From assembly GCF_006539345.1 (NCBI RefSeq), contig NZ_BJMV01000015.1, forward strand, positions 1-38,961: 38,961 bases of DNA. Direction: 5' to 3'. The DNA is from Acetobacter peroxydans (GTDB taxonomy: Bacteria; Pseudomonadota; Alphaproteobacteria; Acetobacterales; Acetobacteraceae). A program made the position numbers and the translations under genes. The notes below the pieces were generated by a model. That model had not been told where the DNA came from. It saw only the letters and a list, made by a program, of their open reading frames with translations, and searched no databases. This document shows, one piece after another, positions 1-8,588 of the stretch (its first letter is position 1; each line of letters begins with the position of its first letter).

Positions 1-84
1 GCACCCGCACCCGCACCCGCACCCGCACCCGCACCCGCACCCGCACCCGCACCCGCACCCGCACCCGCACCCGCACCCGCACCC
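1..84. repeat. GCACCC hexanucleotide tandem repeat, 14 copies, encoding an Ala-Pro tract
   Basis: Fourteen perfect copies of GCACCC run from the first base of the window, so the array probably continues to the left. In the frame of the hydrolase downstream they read as alternating Ala-Pro, followed by Ala-Ser-Pro-Ala-Ser and then the catalytic domain. Ala-Pro tracts are typical rigid linkers between an export signal or anchor and a folded domain. Copy-number change by slippage would lengthen or shorten the linker without shifting the frame. Confidence 0.95.
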
Positions 85-1653
85 GCTTCGCCCGCGTCCG
101 TGGTCGAGATTACGGTGGACGGAACGCCCGGTCATCCTATCAGCCCGCTGATTTACGGGGTGAATTTCGGCACGACGGAAACCCTCAAGGATCTGCGCAT
201 CCCCATCAACCGCTCAGGGGGTGACAGCGCCTCTGCCTATAACTGGCGGATTGACGCGCGTAACGCGGGCAAGGACTGGTATTACGAAAGCCTGTCCTGC
301 GACCCCAAAGCGATTAACGATCAGTTCGGGCCGCGCTTTATAAGCCTGACCCGCAAGGGCAAGGCACAGCCCATGATCAGCCTTTCCATGTTGGGCTGGC
401 AGGCCAAGCTTGGTCCCAACCGCGCCCGGCTGGCGTCGTTCGCCATCACCAAATACGGCCCCCAGCAGGATAATGACGCGGTGGGCATGTTCGATGCGGG
501 AAACGGCTTCAAGCCTGATGGCACGCCCATAACTGATAACGACCCCCATGACGCCCAGACCCCCAGCGACGTGCAGAGCGAACAGGAGAGGCTCCGCCAT
601 CTGGTGAAGCAGTTCGGGGCCAATGGCGTGCCTTATGTCATTCTCGATAACGAGCCCAGCCTGTGGCAGCTTATCCACCGCGATGTAAACCCGACCGGCC
701 TGCACGCGGATGAGATCGCTTCAAGGGTCATTGCCTATTCCAAGGCCGTCAAAGCTGTCAGCCCTAAAACGCAGGTTGTCGCACCGGAGGAGTGGGGGTG
801 GCACGGCTACCATTACAGCGGGTTTGACCAGCAATACGCCATTACGCATGGGATGGATCATACTCCCGACCGTGAAGGTATAACCGCGGGCATGGATTAC
901 GTGCCCTGGCTGCTCACGCAGTGGAAGGCGGCGGGGCATCCCATTGACGTCTTCAGCCTGCATTTCTACCCGCAGGAGGGAGAATATTCGGACTCTGACA
1001 AGCCCGAAGTCGAGCGTGCGCGCAATCGCTCCACCCGTGACCTGTGGGACCCCACGTATAAAGACCCGACATGGATCAACAGCGTGGTGGCCCTTATTCC
1101 CATGATGCGCCAGTGGGTGAACCAGTATTACTACCCCGGCACCCCCATTGCGCTGACAGAGTATAACTGGGGCGGTGAGCACCATATGAACGGCGCTACG
1201 GCGCAGGCTGATATTCTCGGTATTTTCGGACGCGAAGGGCTGGATATCGCCACGCGTTGGGGCGACCTGGCCCCGGATATGACCGTGTACAAGGCCATCA
1301 AGCTGTACCGGAACTATGATGACCATGGCGGTGCTTTTGGTGATATCAGCCTCGTGGCTCATACCCCCGACCCGGATGAGGTTTCCGCTTTCGCCGCGCG
1401 GCGAAAGGCAGACGGTGCAGTCACGCTGGTGGTTATTAACAAGCGTCTGGACGCACCGGCCCACGTCAGAATCAGCCTGACCAACCTGCCGGATCAAGGC
1501 AAGGTGCAGGTGTGGCGGCTGGCCGATAATGCCCTGACCCACGAGCCCGATACCAGGTACAGTGAGGGTGTAATCACAGCGACTCTGCCGCAGCAGAGCA
1601 TTCTGCTTCTTGTCCTGCCCCGTGAGAAAAAGGCCAACGTGAAGCGATCATGA
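1..1653 (+). CDS. GH44-type glycoside hydrolase (endoglucanase/xyloglucanase-like), 5' end outside window
   Basis: Probable secreted beta-1,4-glucan or related polysaccharide hydrolase. The frame is open from base 1 through the Ala-Pro tract, so the GTG at 100 is probably internal and the N terminus (presumably a signal peptide) is missing. Numbering from that GTG, the start of the domain has the GH44-like ISPLIYGVNF (14-23) and a GGDSASAYNWR segment followed by NAGKDW (55-60). The two catalytic glutamates of the family are apparent: Glu185 in DNEPSLW (acid/base) and Glu354 in ALTEYNWGG (nucleophile). A beta-sandwich-like tail follows, as in family members. The stop overlaps the next start (ATGA at 1650-1653), so it is translationally coupled to a polysaccharide flippase. 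Family assignment is from motif memory. The substrate is unknown; processing of a self-made exopolysaccharide is an inference from the neighbour. Confidence 0.8.
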   Translation, partial: APAPAPAPAPAPAPAPAPAPAPAPAPAPASPASVVEITVDGTPGHPISPLIYGVNFGTTETLKDLRIPINRSGGDSASAYNWRIDARNAGKDWYYESLSCDPKAINDQFGPRFISLTRKGKAQPMISLSMLGWQAKLGPNRARLASFAITKYGPQQDNDAVGMFDAGNGFKPDGTPITDNDPHDAQTPSDVQSEQERLRHLVKQFGANGVPYVILDNEPSLWQLIHRDVNPTGLHADEIASRVIAYSKAVKAVSPKTQVVAPEEWGWHGYHYSGFDQQYAITHGMDHTPDREGITAGMDYVPWLLTQWKAAGHPIDVFSLHFYPQEGEYSDSDKPEVERARNRSTRDLWDPTYKDPTWINSVVALIPMMRQWVNQYYYPGTPIALTEYNWGGEHHMNGATAQADILGIFGREGLDIATRWGDLAPDMTVYKAIKLYRNYDDHGGAFGDISLVAHTPDPDEVSAFAARRKADGAVTLVVINKRLDAPAHVRISLTNLPDQGKVQVWRLADNALTHEPDTRYSEGVITATLPQQSILLLVLPREKKANVKRS

Positions 1654-3008
1654 GCAGCCGTAACCTTTCTTCCGGCGTTCATACTTCCATTCTGCGCGGG
1701 GCGCTGGCCAGTCTGGGGGTGCGTTTGCTCGACCTGCCCAGCCGCTACGGTTTGCATCTGCTGGTGGCGGCCAGTCTGGGGGTGATGGAGAGCGGGCGTT
1801 TCTACATTGTTTTCAGCATCGTCAACACGCTTGCCGGCTTCGGGCGGCTAGGGGTGGATCGCGCCCTGACGCGCCAACTGGCCGTGGACATGGCATCCGG
1901 TCGTGATGGCGGGTTACGATCAGCCACCCGCAGCGCCATGCGGGTAGTGGTACTGATGTCGCTGGTGGCAACGGCCCTGCTGGCGGGATTTGCGACGCCC
2001 GTGGCTGATTTTGTGATGCACAAGCCCGACCTCGCGTTGCCAATGATCATCGGGGCGCTGGCTATTCTGCCACAGAATCTCTGCACGGTAGTAGCGGGCG
2101 GGCTGGCGGGGCTGTACCGTGTGGGGTACAGTCAGATGGTGTACTCGTGGCTCTGGCCTGCCATTTTCTGCATTGCGGCTCTGCCGCTCGTGTACATGAA
2201 ACAGTTTACCGTCCTCCACGCTCTGCTGCTGATGGTGGTCAGTTTTGTGACGGCGTGTGGGGCGGGGTTTGTCCTGCTCCGCCGCTTTCTCGCCCCATAC
2301 CCCGATAGCGGGCAGGTATGGCGCGAAAAGCCGCATTTTCTTGCGCGGGGCCTGTCGTTTTTTACGCTGGAACTGACACAGCTCATGATCGCAGCGGTGC
2401 CCGCTATAGCGCTTGGTATTGCCGCATCCCCCCAGCAGACTGGGCTTTTCGCGCTGGCGTGGCGCATTGCGCTTATCAACCTGCTGTTCATAAATGGGGT
2501 TACCGGTATGGCGGCTCCCAAATTCGCGGCTCTGTACGCACATCATGACGTGCAGGGCCTGAACAGGAGCGCCGCGCAGGCGATCGGGCTGGTGCTGTGT
2601 CTGGCCCTGCCTGTTACAGCCTTGATGCTGCTCTTCCCCGAACGCCTGCTGGCAGCGTTCGGGTCGGGCTACAGCGCAGGGGCCACGACCTTGCGTATTC
2701 TGGTGATCGGCCAACTTGTGGCCGCCTGCTTTGCCGGTATGCCGGACCTGTTGGGTATGACTGCGCATCTGGCGGCTTTGCGGACGATCAACTTTATCTC
2801 TCTGGGCGTGTTGCTGGTGGGGCTGCTGGTTCTGGTGCCGACAGGCGGCAGCACGGGGGCGGCTATCGCGACGTCGCTTGCGATTGCGTTCAACGCCGCG
2901 GCGGCCGCCTGGGCGGCGCATCGCCTGCTGGGGCTCTTTCCGCTTGCGACCGTATGGCACGGGTTTTTGGTTCGTCTGCGGCTTGTACGCGGTGGTGGCC
3001 GGTCATGA
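1650..3008 (+). CDS. Wzx/MOP-superfamily polysaccharide flippase
   Basis: A 452-residue, almost entirely hydrophobic protein with about 12 predicted membrane segments. It has the loose pattern of the oligosaccharide/lipopolysaccharide flippase branch of the MATE/MOP superfamily: an N-terminal helix pair with a GRFYIVFSIVNTLAGFGRLGVDR stretch split over residues 47-69, then alternating TM helices and short basic loops, and no ATPase motif. The role would be moving lipid-linked repeat units across the inner membrane for exopolysaccharide, capsule or O-antigen assembly. It overlaps the hydrolase by four bases upstream and the small secreted protein by four bases downstream, so the three genes almost certainly form one transcript. 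No glycosyltransferase or Wzy polymerase is visible in the window; they may lie to the left. Confidence 0.8.
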   Translation: MSSRNLSSGVHTSILRGALASLGVRLLDLPSRYGLHLLVAASLGVMESGRFYIVFSIVNTLAGFGRLGVDRALTRQLAVDMASGRDGGLRSATRSAMRVVVLMSLVATALLAGFATPVADFVMHKPDLALPMIIGALAILPQNLCTVVAGGLAGLYRVGYSQMVYSWLWPAIFCIAALPLVYMKQFTVLHALLLMVVSFVTACGAGFVLLRRFLAPYPDSGQVWREKPHFLARGLSFFTLELTQLMIAAVPAIALGIAASPQQTGLFALAWRIALINLLFINGVTGMAAPKFAALYAHHDVQGLNRSAAQAIGLVLCLALPVTALMLLFPERLLAAFGSGYSAGATTLRILVIGQLVAACFAGMPDLLGMTAHLAALRTINFISLGVLLVGLLVLVPTGGSTGAAIATSLAIAFNAAAAAWAAHRLLGLFPLATVWHGFLVRLRLVRGGGRS

Positions 3009-3409
3009 AGCCTGTCGTACTGGCGTTTGTGGTGTTCGCGGGGGTATTGGTCGGGGCTTCCAGGCTGACAGGGGAGCAGGCGGTCCGGGCGGAGGGTCTG
3101 CCACCCCGTTACGATACTGACGGGTTGTGCTTCCGCAACGCCAATTCCACGAATGGTTTTGCCCCTGAAGCGGTGACAAGCTGCGTGGCCAGCCAGAGCA
3201 ACGCGCTCAACAGACTACGCCGCATGTGGGATGCTCTGCCTCCCGCTCTGGCGGATGATTGCGATGAACGTACCCGCGCGACCGGCAAGCAGGATTACAT
3301 CGCGCTCGAAAATTGCCTGAAAGTGCAGATGAGCCAGAATGGAGCCGTGCCTTTGGTGCCGCTGCCCGCTGTGCCGCGTATGAAAAAAGATGAAGCGGCG
3401 CCCCAATAG
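3005..3409 (+). CDS. Small secreted or periplasmic four-cysteine protein, unknown function
   Basis: The ATG at 3005 overlaps the flippase stop, giving 134 residues. An N-terminal hydrophobic segment (about residues 3-19) looks like a signal peptide or single anchor. The mature part has four cysteines at 42, 60, 86 and 104 with symmetrical spacing (17, 25 and 17 residues between), suggesting two disulfides in the periplasm. The tail is Pro-rich then charged (KKDEAAPQ). I do not recognise the family. Tight coupling to a flippase and a GH44 hydrolase suggests a periplasmic accessory of the same polysaccharide pathway; that is inference only. Confidence 0.75.
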   Translation: MKPVVLAFVVFAGVLVGASRLTGEQAVRAEGLPPRYDTDGLCFRNANSTNGFAPEAVTSCVASQSNALNRLRRMWDALPPALADDCDERTRATGKQDYIALENCLKVQMSQNGAVPLVPLPAVPRMKKDEAAPQ

Positions 3410-3553
3410 TCCGCGTGTTGTGCCCGCTTTACCCGCAGAAGACGGGACATTGCGTGCCAGTGTTCAGGATTGTGTCAGCTTCCTTTGCTAGAAAACAGGC
3501 GCGCCGGGCAAGTCGGTGTGGTTGGGCCTGTCGGGCGGTCTGGGGTTCGGGGA

Positions 3554-4840
3554 ATGTCGATTAGTCAAGCGCAGTCAGCGCTTTATACGCGTTGGGCTGG
3601 GCAACTGGAGTGCGGGTATCTGAGGCGCGACAGAAAGGGCTGGAGCGCTTTGGCGCTTGCGCTCGGCCTGTTCTGTGTCGGTCTGCCTGCAGGGGCATGG
3701 GCGGGCGATGTGCCTGCGGGGGAGGCAGCGCCATCGGCGCAGCCGCAAGCTCCCGAAGTGACCCTGACTGTCGCGGCGCAGCAGAACGCGGGGCTTGAGA
3801 CGGGCCATGCACAGGCGGGTGCGCTCACGGGTACGATTGACGCCATGGCCATGATCCAGCCTGAGGCAGGCCATCTGGTGCGCATACACCCTGCCGGTGC
3901 GGGCAAGGTTCTGACGGTGTCTGTGGTGCCGGGGCAGCAGGTGAACGCGGGCGATGTGCTGCTGACCTACCAGAACAATGCGCTCCATGGCGTGCGTCTG
4001 CAAATGACCAAGGCGCAGGCGGCGCTTTCCACGGCACAGGCCGCGTTGCAGAACGCTCGCGCCACCTACGAACGCGGGCGCGCGCTGGAAGGCGGGGCCG
4101 TGTCGGTGGGGGAGACGCGCCGCCGGTTTGCGGCCCTCCGCGCGGCGGAAGACGACGTGCAGGCCCGTCAGGCTGATCTGGACACGCTCCGCCACCAGCT
4201 TGAGCGCGAATATAACTCTGTGACCGAAAGCGATGTAAGCCCGAACGATCGGGATGATGAAACATCCCGCATTATCGCGCCCAGAGCGGGCGAGGTGCAG
4301 AAAGTCGGCGTGGGGGTGGCGGATGACATCGGGCCGAATACCGAACTTGTCACGCTGGCGGATCTGTCCACGGTGTGGATCGTTTCCGATATTCTGCCGC
4401 AGGATGCCCAGCGTGTTCAGCCAGGCGGCGTGCAGGTAACGGTGCCCGAAAGGCAGGGCCGCCCCGTGGTACGCTCGACCATTACCGCCGTTGGCTATCT
4501 GGCTGATCCGGCCACCGGGTTGGTGCGTGTCATCAGCCGGGCCGACAATGCCAATGGTCGCCTGCATCCGGGTATGTTCCTGACAACGCGCCTGCCCACG
4601 CGGGACCCGGTGTCTGGGGTGGTGGTGCCTGCCAGCGCGGTGGTCGATATTGATGGTGCCAGCGCGGTATTTGTGGCCAAGGGGCCGGAGCGCTTTCAGG
4701 CCCGGTCGGTGCATGTCGGCGCGGAGCAGGATGGCAAGGCGGTTATCGTGTCCGGTCTGGCGGCGGGTGAGATGGTGGTGACACAGGGCGTCTTTACCCT
4801 GAAATCGGTCATGCTGAAGTCCAGCATGGGAGGCGACTGA
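3554..4840 (+). CDS. RND efflux periplasmic adaptor subunit (CzcB/CusB-like membrane fusion protein)
   Basis: Membrane fusion protein linking an inner-membrane RND pump to an outer-membrane channel. I chose ATG 3554 (428 aa); a TTG at 3470 would add 28 residues with no export character. A long basic N-region precedes a hydrophobic stretch ending in AGAWA-GD near residue 51, a plausible signal peptidase site. Order of parts: barrel-sandwich hybrid half (GAGKVLTVSVVPGQQVNAGDVLLTYQN), an alpha-helical hairpin rich in Ala, Gln and Arg (about 150-215), the second lipoyl half (IIAPRAGEV), then a beta-barrel with the family hallmark ADLSTVWIVSDI and a membrane-proximal domain. It sits 5 bases before the pump gene. 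No outer-membrane factor gene is nearby, so a TolC-like partner must be encoded elsewhere. Confidence 0.88.
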   Translation: MSISQAQSALYTRWAGQLECGYLRRDRKGWSALALALGLFCVGLPAGAWAGDVPAGEAAPSAQPQAPEVTLTVAAQQNAGLETGHAQAGALTGTIDAMAMIQPEAGHLVRIHPAGAGKVLTVSVVPGQQVNAGDVLLTYQNNALHGVRLQMTKAQAALSTAQAALQNARATYERGRALEGGAVSVGETRRRFAALRAAEDDVQARQADLDTLRHQLEREYNSVTESDVSPNDRDDETSRIIAPRAGEVQKVGVGVADDIGPNTELVTLADLSTVWIVSDILPQDAQRVQPGGVQVTVPERQGRPVVRSTITAVGYLADPATGLVRVISRADNANGRLHPGMFLTTRLPTRDPVSGVVVPASAVVDIDGASAVFVAKGPERFQARSVHVGAEQDGKAVIVSGLAAGEMVVTQGVFTLKSVMLKSSMGGD

Positions 4841-4845
4841 GCGTG

Positions 4846-7800
4846 ATGCAGGCGTTTCTGTCTGCCCTGCAGGCTCGGCGCTGGCTGGTGCTGGGCGTGC
4901 TGGGCGCGATCTTTGTCGCGGGGTGCGCCGTGGTGCGCGGCCTGCCGGTGGAGGCCGTGCCTGATATTTCGCCCCGTCAGGTTCTGGTGTCGGTGGTGGC
5001 GCCGGGACTGGCGACGGAGGAGGTGGAGCGGCTGATCACCTTCCCTATCGAGACCAGCATGGCGGGCCTGCCCGACTTGACGGACCTGCGGTCGGTCTCG
5101 CGCTCGGGGGTTTCAGTTGTTTATGTCCAGTTTGACGATGCGTCGGACATCAATCTCGACCGTACCCGTGTGCAGGAGCGCATCCAGCAGGCGCGCGCGC
5201 TCATTACGGTGCCAGGCATCAGCGTCAATATCGGCCCGCTGGCTACGGGGCTGGGCGAGATCATGCAGTTTCAGATCCATGGCGCGGGCTATTCGCTCAC
5301 GGATCTGAACCGGATCATGACATGGCGTGTGGCTCCGGCGCTCAAGCTGGTGCCCGGCGTCGTGGAGGTGAATGTCAGCGGCGGCGGTGAGCAGACCTTT
5401 CAGGTCGCGCTGGATCAGGCCCGCCTGCTCGCACTCGGGGTTTCGGTCGGTGATGTCTACCGCGCGGTGGAGGAAAACAATGCCGCAGCCGGTGGCGGGT
5501 GGATAGAGCACCATGACGAACAGCAGATTGTCTCCGCGCGCGGGCTGATTGGCTCGCTGGCGGATTTCGGGGCCATTCCCGTGCGGTTTAACCCCGGCGG
5601 CAGCGCCATTTTCCTGCGTGACGTGGGGCGTGTTTCCATGGGGATGCGTACCCGGCTGGGCGCCATGACCAGCAACGGGCAGGGCGAGATTGTGACAGGC
5701 GTTGTCATGATGCGCATGGGGGCAAGTTCGAACGCGACGCTTGCGGCCATCAGAGAAGCCATGCCGCGCATTATCCAGTCCCTGCCCAAGGGGGTGACAC
5801 TGGAGCCGTATTACCTGCGCTCGACCCTGACGGACAGCACCATTGCCACCGTGCGCGAAAACCTCGCGCTGGGAGCCATGCTGGTTATTGCGGTGCTGAT
5901 TGTGGTGACAGGCGACTGGCGGGCCTCGGTGGTGATTGCCTCGGTTATTCCATTTGCGCTGGTCTGCGCCATGATGGGTATGCGCTGGTTCGGTATTTCG
6001 GCCAACCTGCTCAGCCTGGGCGCGATTGACTTCGGCATGATCGTGGACAGCACGCTGGTGGTGGTGGAAAACCTCATGACCCACCGTGCCCGCGCGCAGG
6101 CCAGCGGGGAGGAGACACCGTTTGCACGGCTGGCCGTGTCCTCGGCGGCGGAGGTGCTACGCCCGGTAGGCTTCGGCATTGTGGTGATTATCATGGTGTA
6201 TCTGCCCATCCTGACGTTGCAGGGGATCGAGGGCAAGATGTTCCGCCCCATGGCGCAGACCGTCATCATGGCGCTGGTGGCCTCGCTTGCTTACTGCGTT
6301 GTGGGGATTCCGGTTCTGGCGGCCCTCGTCATGAAGGCGCACGGGCGGCATGAGGATACGCGGCTGATCGCGGCCCTGCGGCGGGTATATGTCCGGCTGC
6401 TGGACTGGAGCGGGCGGCACACGCCCGGTGTGCTGGGGGCCGTGGCGGCGGTGTTCGCGGTATCGGTGTGGATGGCGGCGCATCTGGGGGGCGAGTTCAT
6501 TCCCTCGCTGGGTGAAGGCACGCTGACGCTGACCACCACCCGCCTGCCCAGCATCTCCCTGCCGGAAACCCTGCGGGAAGTGACGCAGCAGGAACGGCTC
6601 CTGCTCCGTTTCCCCGAGGTGACGCGCATTGTCAGCAGCACCGGCACATCGGCTATTCCAACCGATCCGATGGGTGTGAATGAAACCGACAGTTTCATTT
6701 TTCTCAAGCCACCTTCGGAATGGAAAACAGCCACCACGCAGGAAGGGCTGGTTACGGCCATGAGCCACGCGCTGGAGGAAGCTTTTCCCGGTGTCCAGCA
6801 GTCATGGAGCCAGCCGGTGCAGATGCGCATGGATGATCTCCTTTCAGGCGTGCGGACACAGATTGCCCTGTCGGTCTACGGGGATGATCTGCAAACCCTT
6901 GCCCGGCTGGGGGCGCGGATTGTTTCCATTATGCAGGGGGTGCCGGGGGCGGCGGATGTGGCTGTGCTGGGCGAAGGCACGGTGCCGTTCATTCATGTCG
7001 ATATAGACCGTGCGCAGGCTGCCCGTCTGGGCGTGACCCAGCAGGAGGTGCTGAATGTGGTGGAAGCCGTGGGCGGGCATGTGGGCCGTGCCGTGACGGT
7101 GGATAATGCGCTGATCAGCACACAGGTGCGTTTTGATCCGGCGCAGGCCGGCACGCGCGAGCAGATCGCGCGGCTGCGCGTGCGCCGGGCCGATGGGCGC
7201 GGGGCCGTGCTGCTGTCCGAGGTGGCGCGCATTACGGTGGAGAACGGGCCGCCGCGTATCAGCCGCGACGGGATACGCCGCCGACTGGTGGTGCAGGCCA
7301 ACGTGCGCGGGCGTGACCTCAGTTCTTTCGTGGCGGCCGCGCAGGCGGCGGTGGCGCGGGGTGTGCCCCTGCCGCCCGGCTACAGCATGGTGTGGGCCGG
7401 GCAGTTCCAGAACCTCAAATCCGCCATGGCGCGGCTGGAAATGGTGGTGCCGGTGGCTCTTGCGCTCATTTTCGGGCTGCTGGTGGCGGCATTTGGTTCC
7501 GTGCGGCTGGCAGGGCTGGTGTTCGTGAACCTGCCGGTGGCCGCGACAGGGGGCATTTTTGCCCTGAGTGCGCGGGGCCTGCCGTTTAGCGTTTCAGCGG
7601 GGATCGGGTTTATTGCCCTGTTTGGCGTGGCGGTGTTGAACGGGGTGGTGCTGGTCAGCGCCATTCAGGCGCTCAGGAGCAGCGGGCTGGATGCCGCCCG
7701 TAGTGCGCGCATGGCGGCAGAAGAACGTTTTCGCCCTGTTATGGCGACGGCTCTTGTGGCTAGTCTGGGTTTTCTGCCCATGGCGTTTTCCGCTTCGGCC

Positions 7801-7923
7801 GGGGCGGAGGTGGAACGTCCGCTGGCTACAGTTGTTATTGGCGGGCTGGTGTCTTCCACCCTGCTGACGCTGCTGGTGCTGCCTGCGCTCTACGCCCGGT
7901 TGATGAAAAGGCGTGCAACATGA
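4846..7923 (+). CDS. Heavy-metal-type (HME) RND efflux pump, CzcA/CusA family
   Basis: Proton-driven inner-membrane pump of about 1025 residues, the normal length for the family, with TM1, two large periplasmic loops and twelve expected TM helices. The N-terminal stretch LPVEAVPDISPRQVLV and the ITFPIETSMAGLPDL region are typical of HME-RND pumps. TM4 carries DFGMIVDSTLVVVEN starting at Asp395, the HME proton-relay signature with both aspartates (395, 401). In the periplasmic porter region the segment reads MRMDDLLSG, with Leu where CusA has its Met672 ligand, so Cu/Ag specificity is unlikely. Divalent cations (Co, Zn, Cd, Ni) or another substrate are more plausible. GTG 4843 is an alternative start; ATG 4846 follows GGGAGG at 4828-4833. 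The stop overlaps the regulator start (ATGA), tying pump and regulator together. Confidence 0.9.
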   Translation: MQAFLSALQARRWLVLGVLGAIFVAGCAVVRGLPVEAVPDISPRQVLVSVVAPGLATEEVERLITFPIETSMAGLPDLTDLRSVSRSGVSVVYVQFDDASDINLDRTRVQERIQQARALITVPGISVNIGPLATGLGEIMQFQIHGAGYSLTDLNRIMTWRVAPALKLVPGVVEVNVSGGGEQTFQVALDQARLLALGVSVGDVYRAVEENNAAAGGGWIEHHDEQQIVSARGLIGSLADFGAIPVRFNPGGSAIFLRDVGRVSMGMRTRLGAMTSNGQGEIVTGVVMMRMGASSNATLAAIREAMPRIIQSLPKGVTLEPYYLRSTLTDSTIATVRENLALGAMLVIAVLIVVTGDWRASVVIASVIPFALVCAMMGMRWFGISANLLSLGAIDFGMIVDSTLVVVENLMTHRARAQASGEETPFARLAVSSAAEVLRPVGFGIVVIIMVYLPILTLQGIEGKMFRPMAQTVIMALVASLAYCVVGIPVLAALVMKAHGRHEDTRLIAALRRVYVRLLDWSGRHTPGVLGAVAAVFAVSVWMAAHLGGEFIPSLGEGTLTLTTTRLPSISLPETLREVTQQERLLLRFPEVTRIVSSTGTSAIPTDPMGVNETDSFIFLKPPSEWKTATTQEGLVTAMSHALEEAFPGVQQSWSQPVQMRMDDLLSGVRTQIALSVYGDDLQTLARLGARIVSIMQGVPGAADVAVLGEGTVPFIHVDIDRAQAARLGVTQQEVLNVVEAVGGHVGRAVTVDNALISTQVRFDPAQAGTREQIARLRVRRADGRGAVLLSEVARITVENGPPRISRDGIRRRLVVQANVRGRDLSSFVAAAQAAVARGVPLPPGYSMVWAGQFQNLKSAMARLEMVVPVALALIFGLLVAAFGSVRLAGLVFVNLPVAATGGIFALSARGLPFSVSAGIGFIALFGVAVLNGVVLVSAIQALRSSGLDAARSARMAAEERFRPVMATALVASLGFLPMAFSASAGAEVERPLATVVIGGLVSSTLLTLLVLPALYARLMKRRAT

Positions 7924-8588
7924 AAATCCTGATCGTGGAGGATGAGGCCGCTCTGGCATCTGCCGTGCGCGAACGTGTGCGAGAGGCAGGGCATGTGGCG
8001 GACTGGTTCGCCACGCTGGAGGACGCACGGGCGGCCATGGCGGCCTCGGTTTATGATTTCGTGCTGCTTGACCTTGGCCTGCCGGATGGTGATGGCCGGG
8101 CTTTTCTGCGCGAGATCCGTCGTACGGGCTCCCCTGTGGCGGTGCTGATTACCACGGCCCGCGACCAGATCAGCGAGCGGATAGCGGGGCTTTCCGAAGG
8201 GGCGGATGATTACCTCGTCAAACCCTACGACCTGAATGAACTCGTGGCGCGCATAGAGGCGGTGGCACGCCGCTACGCGGCCCTGCCTGATAATTCTCTG
8301 GCGGTGGGTGACGTGGTCATCGACCTGGCCCGCCGCCAGCTTTCCCGCGCGGGGCGGGTGGTGGATCTGTCCGCGCGTGAGTGGGCGATTGTGGAGCTGC
8401 TTGCCCGCAGACCCGGTGCGGTGTGCAGCCGTGATCTGATCGAGGATGTCCTGTACGGTCTGAGTGAGGATGTGGAGAGCAACGCCGTGGAAGTCTTCAT
8501 AAGCCGTATCCGCAAGAAAGCAGGAGCCGGGCTGGTTACGACCATGCGTGGCCGGGGCTACCGGCTGGGCGGAGCCGAGGCCTCATGA
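7920..8588 (+). CDS. OmpR/PhoB-type response regulator
   Basis: A 222-residue two-domain regulator. The receiver domain (1-115) has the acidic pair Glu7/Asp8, the phospho-acceptor Asp51 in LLDLGLPDGDG, Thr79 in LITTARD and Lys101 in LVKPYD. The C-terminal winged helix (about 125-218) ends with SRIRKKAG...MRGRGYRLG, the usual recognition-helix and wing region. It overlaps both the pump upstream and the kinase downstream (ATGA at each junction). It therefore most likely controls the adaptor-pump operon in response to the substrate, as CzcR/CusR-type regulators do. Confidence 0.93.
   Translation: MKILIVEDEAALASAVRERVREAGHVADWFATLEDARAAMAASVYDFVLLDLGLPDGDGRAFLREIRRTGSPVAVLITTARDQISERIAGLSEGADDYLVKPYDLNELVARIEAVARRYAALPDNSLAVGDVVIDLARRQLSRAGRVVDLSAREWAIVELLARRPGAVCSRDLIEDVLYGLSEDVESNAVEVFISRIRKKAGAGLVTTMRGRGYRLGGAEAS

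Noticed and set aside
1..84. GCACCC array as a CRISPR or a phase-variable switch
   Set aside because: There are no spacers, and the unit of six bases keeps the frame, so it cannot turn the gene on and off.
5113..6084. Minus-strand 323-codon frame opposite the RND pump
   Set aside because: It is opposite clear RND pump sequence, is rich in His, Arg and Gln as antisense frames are, and has no ribosome site.
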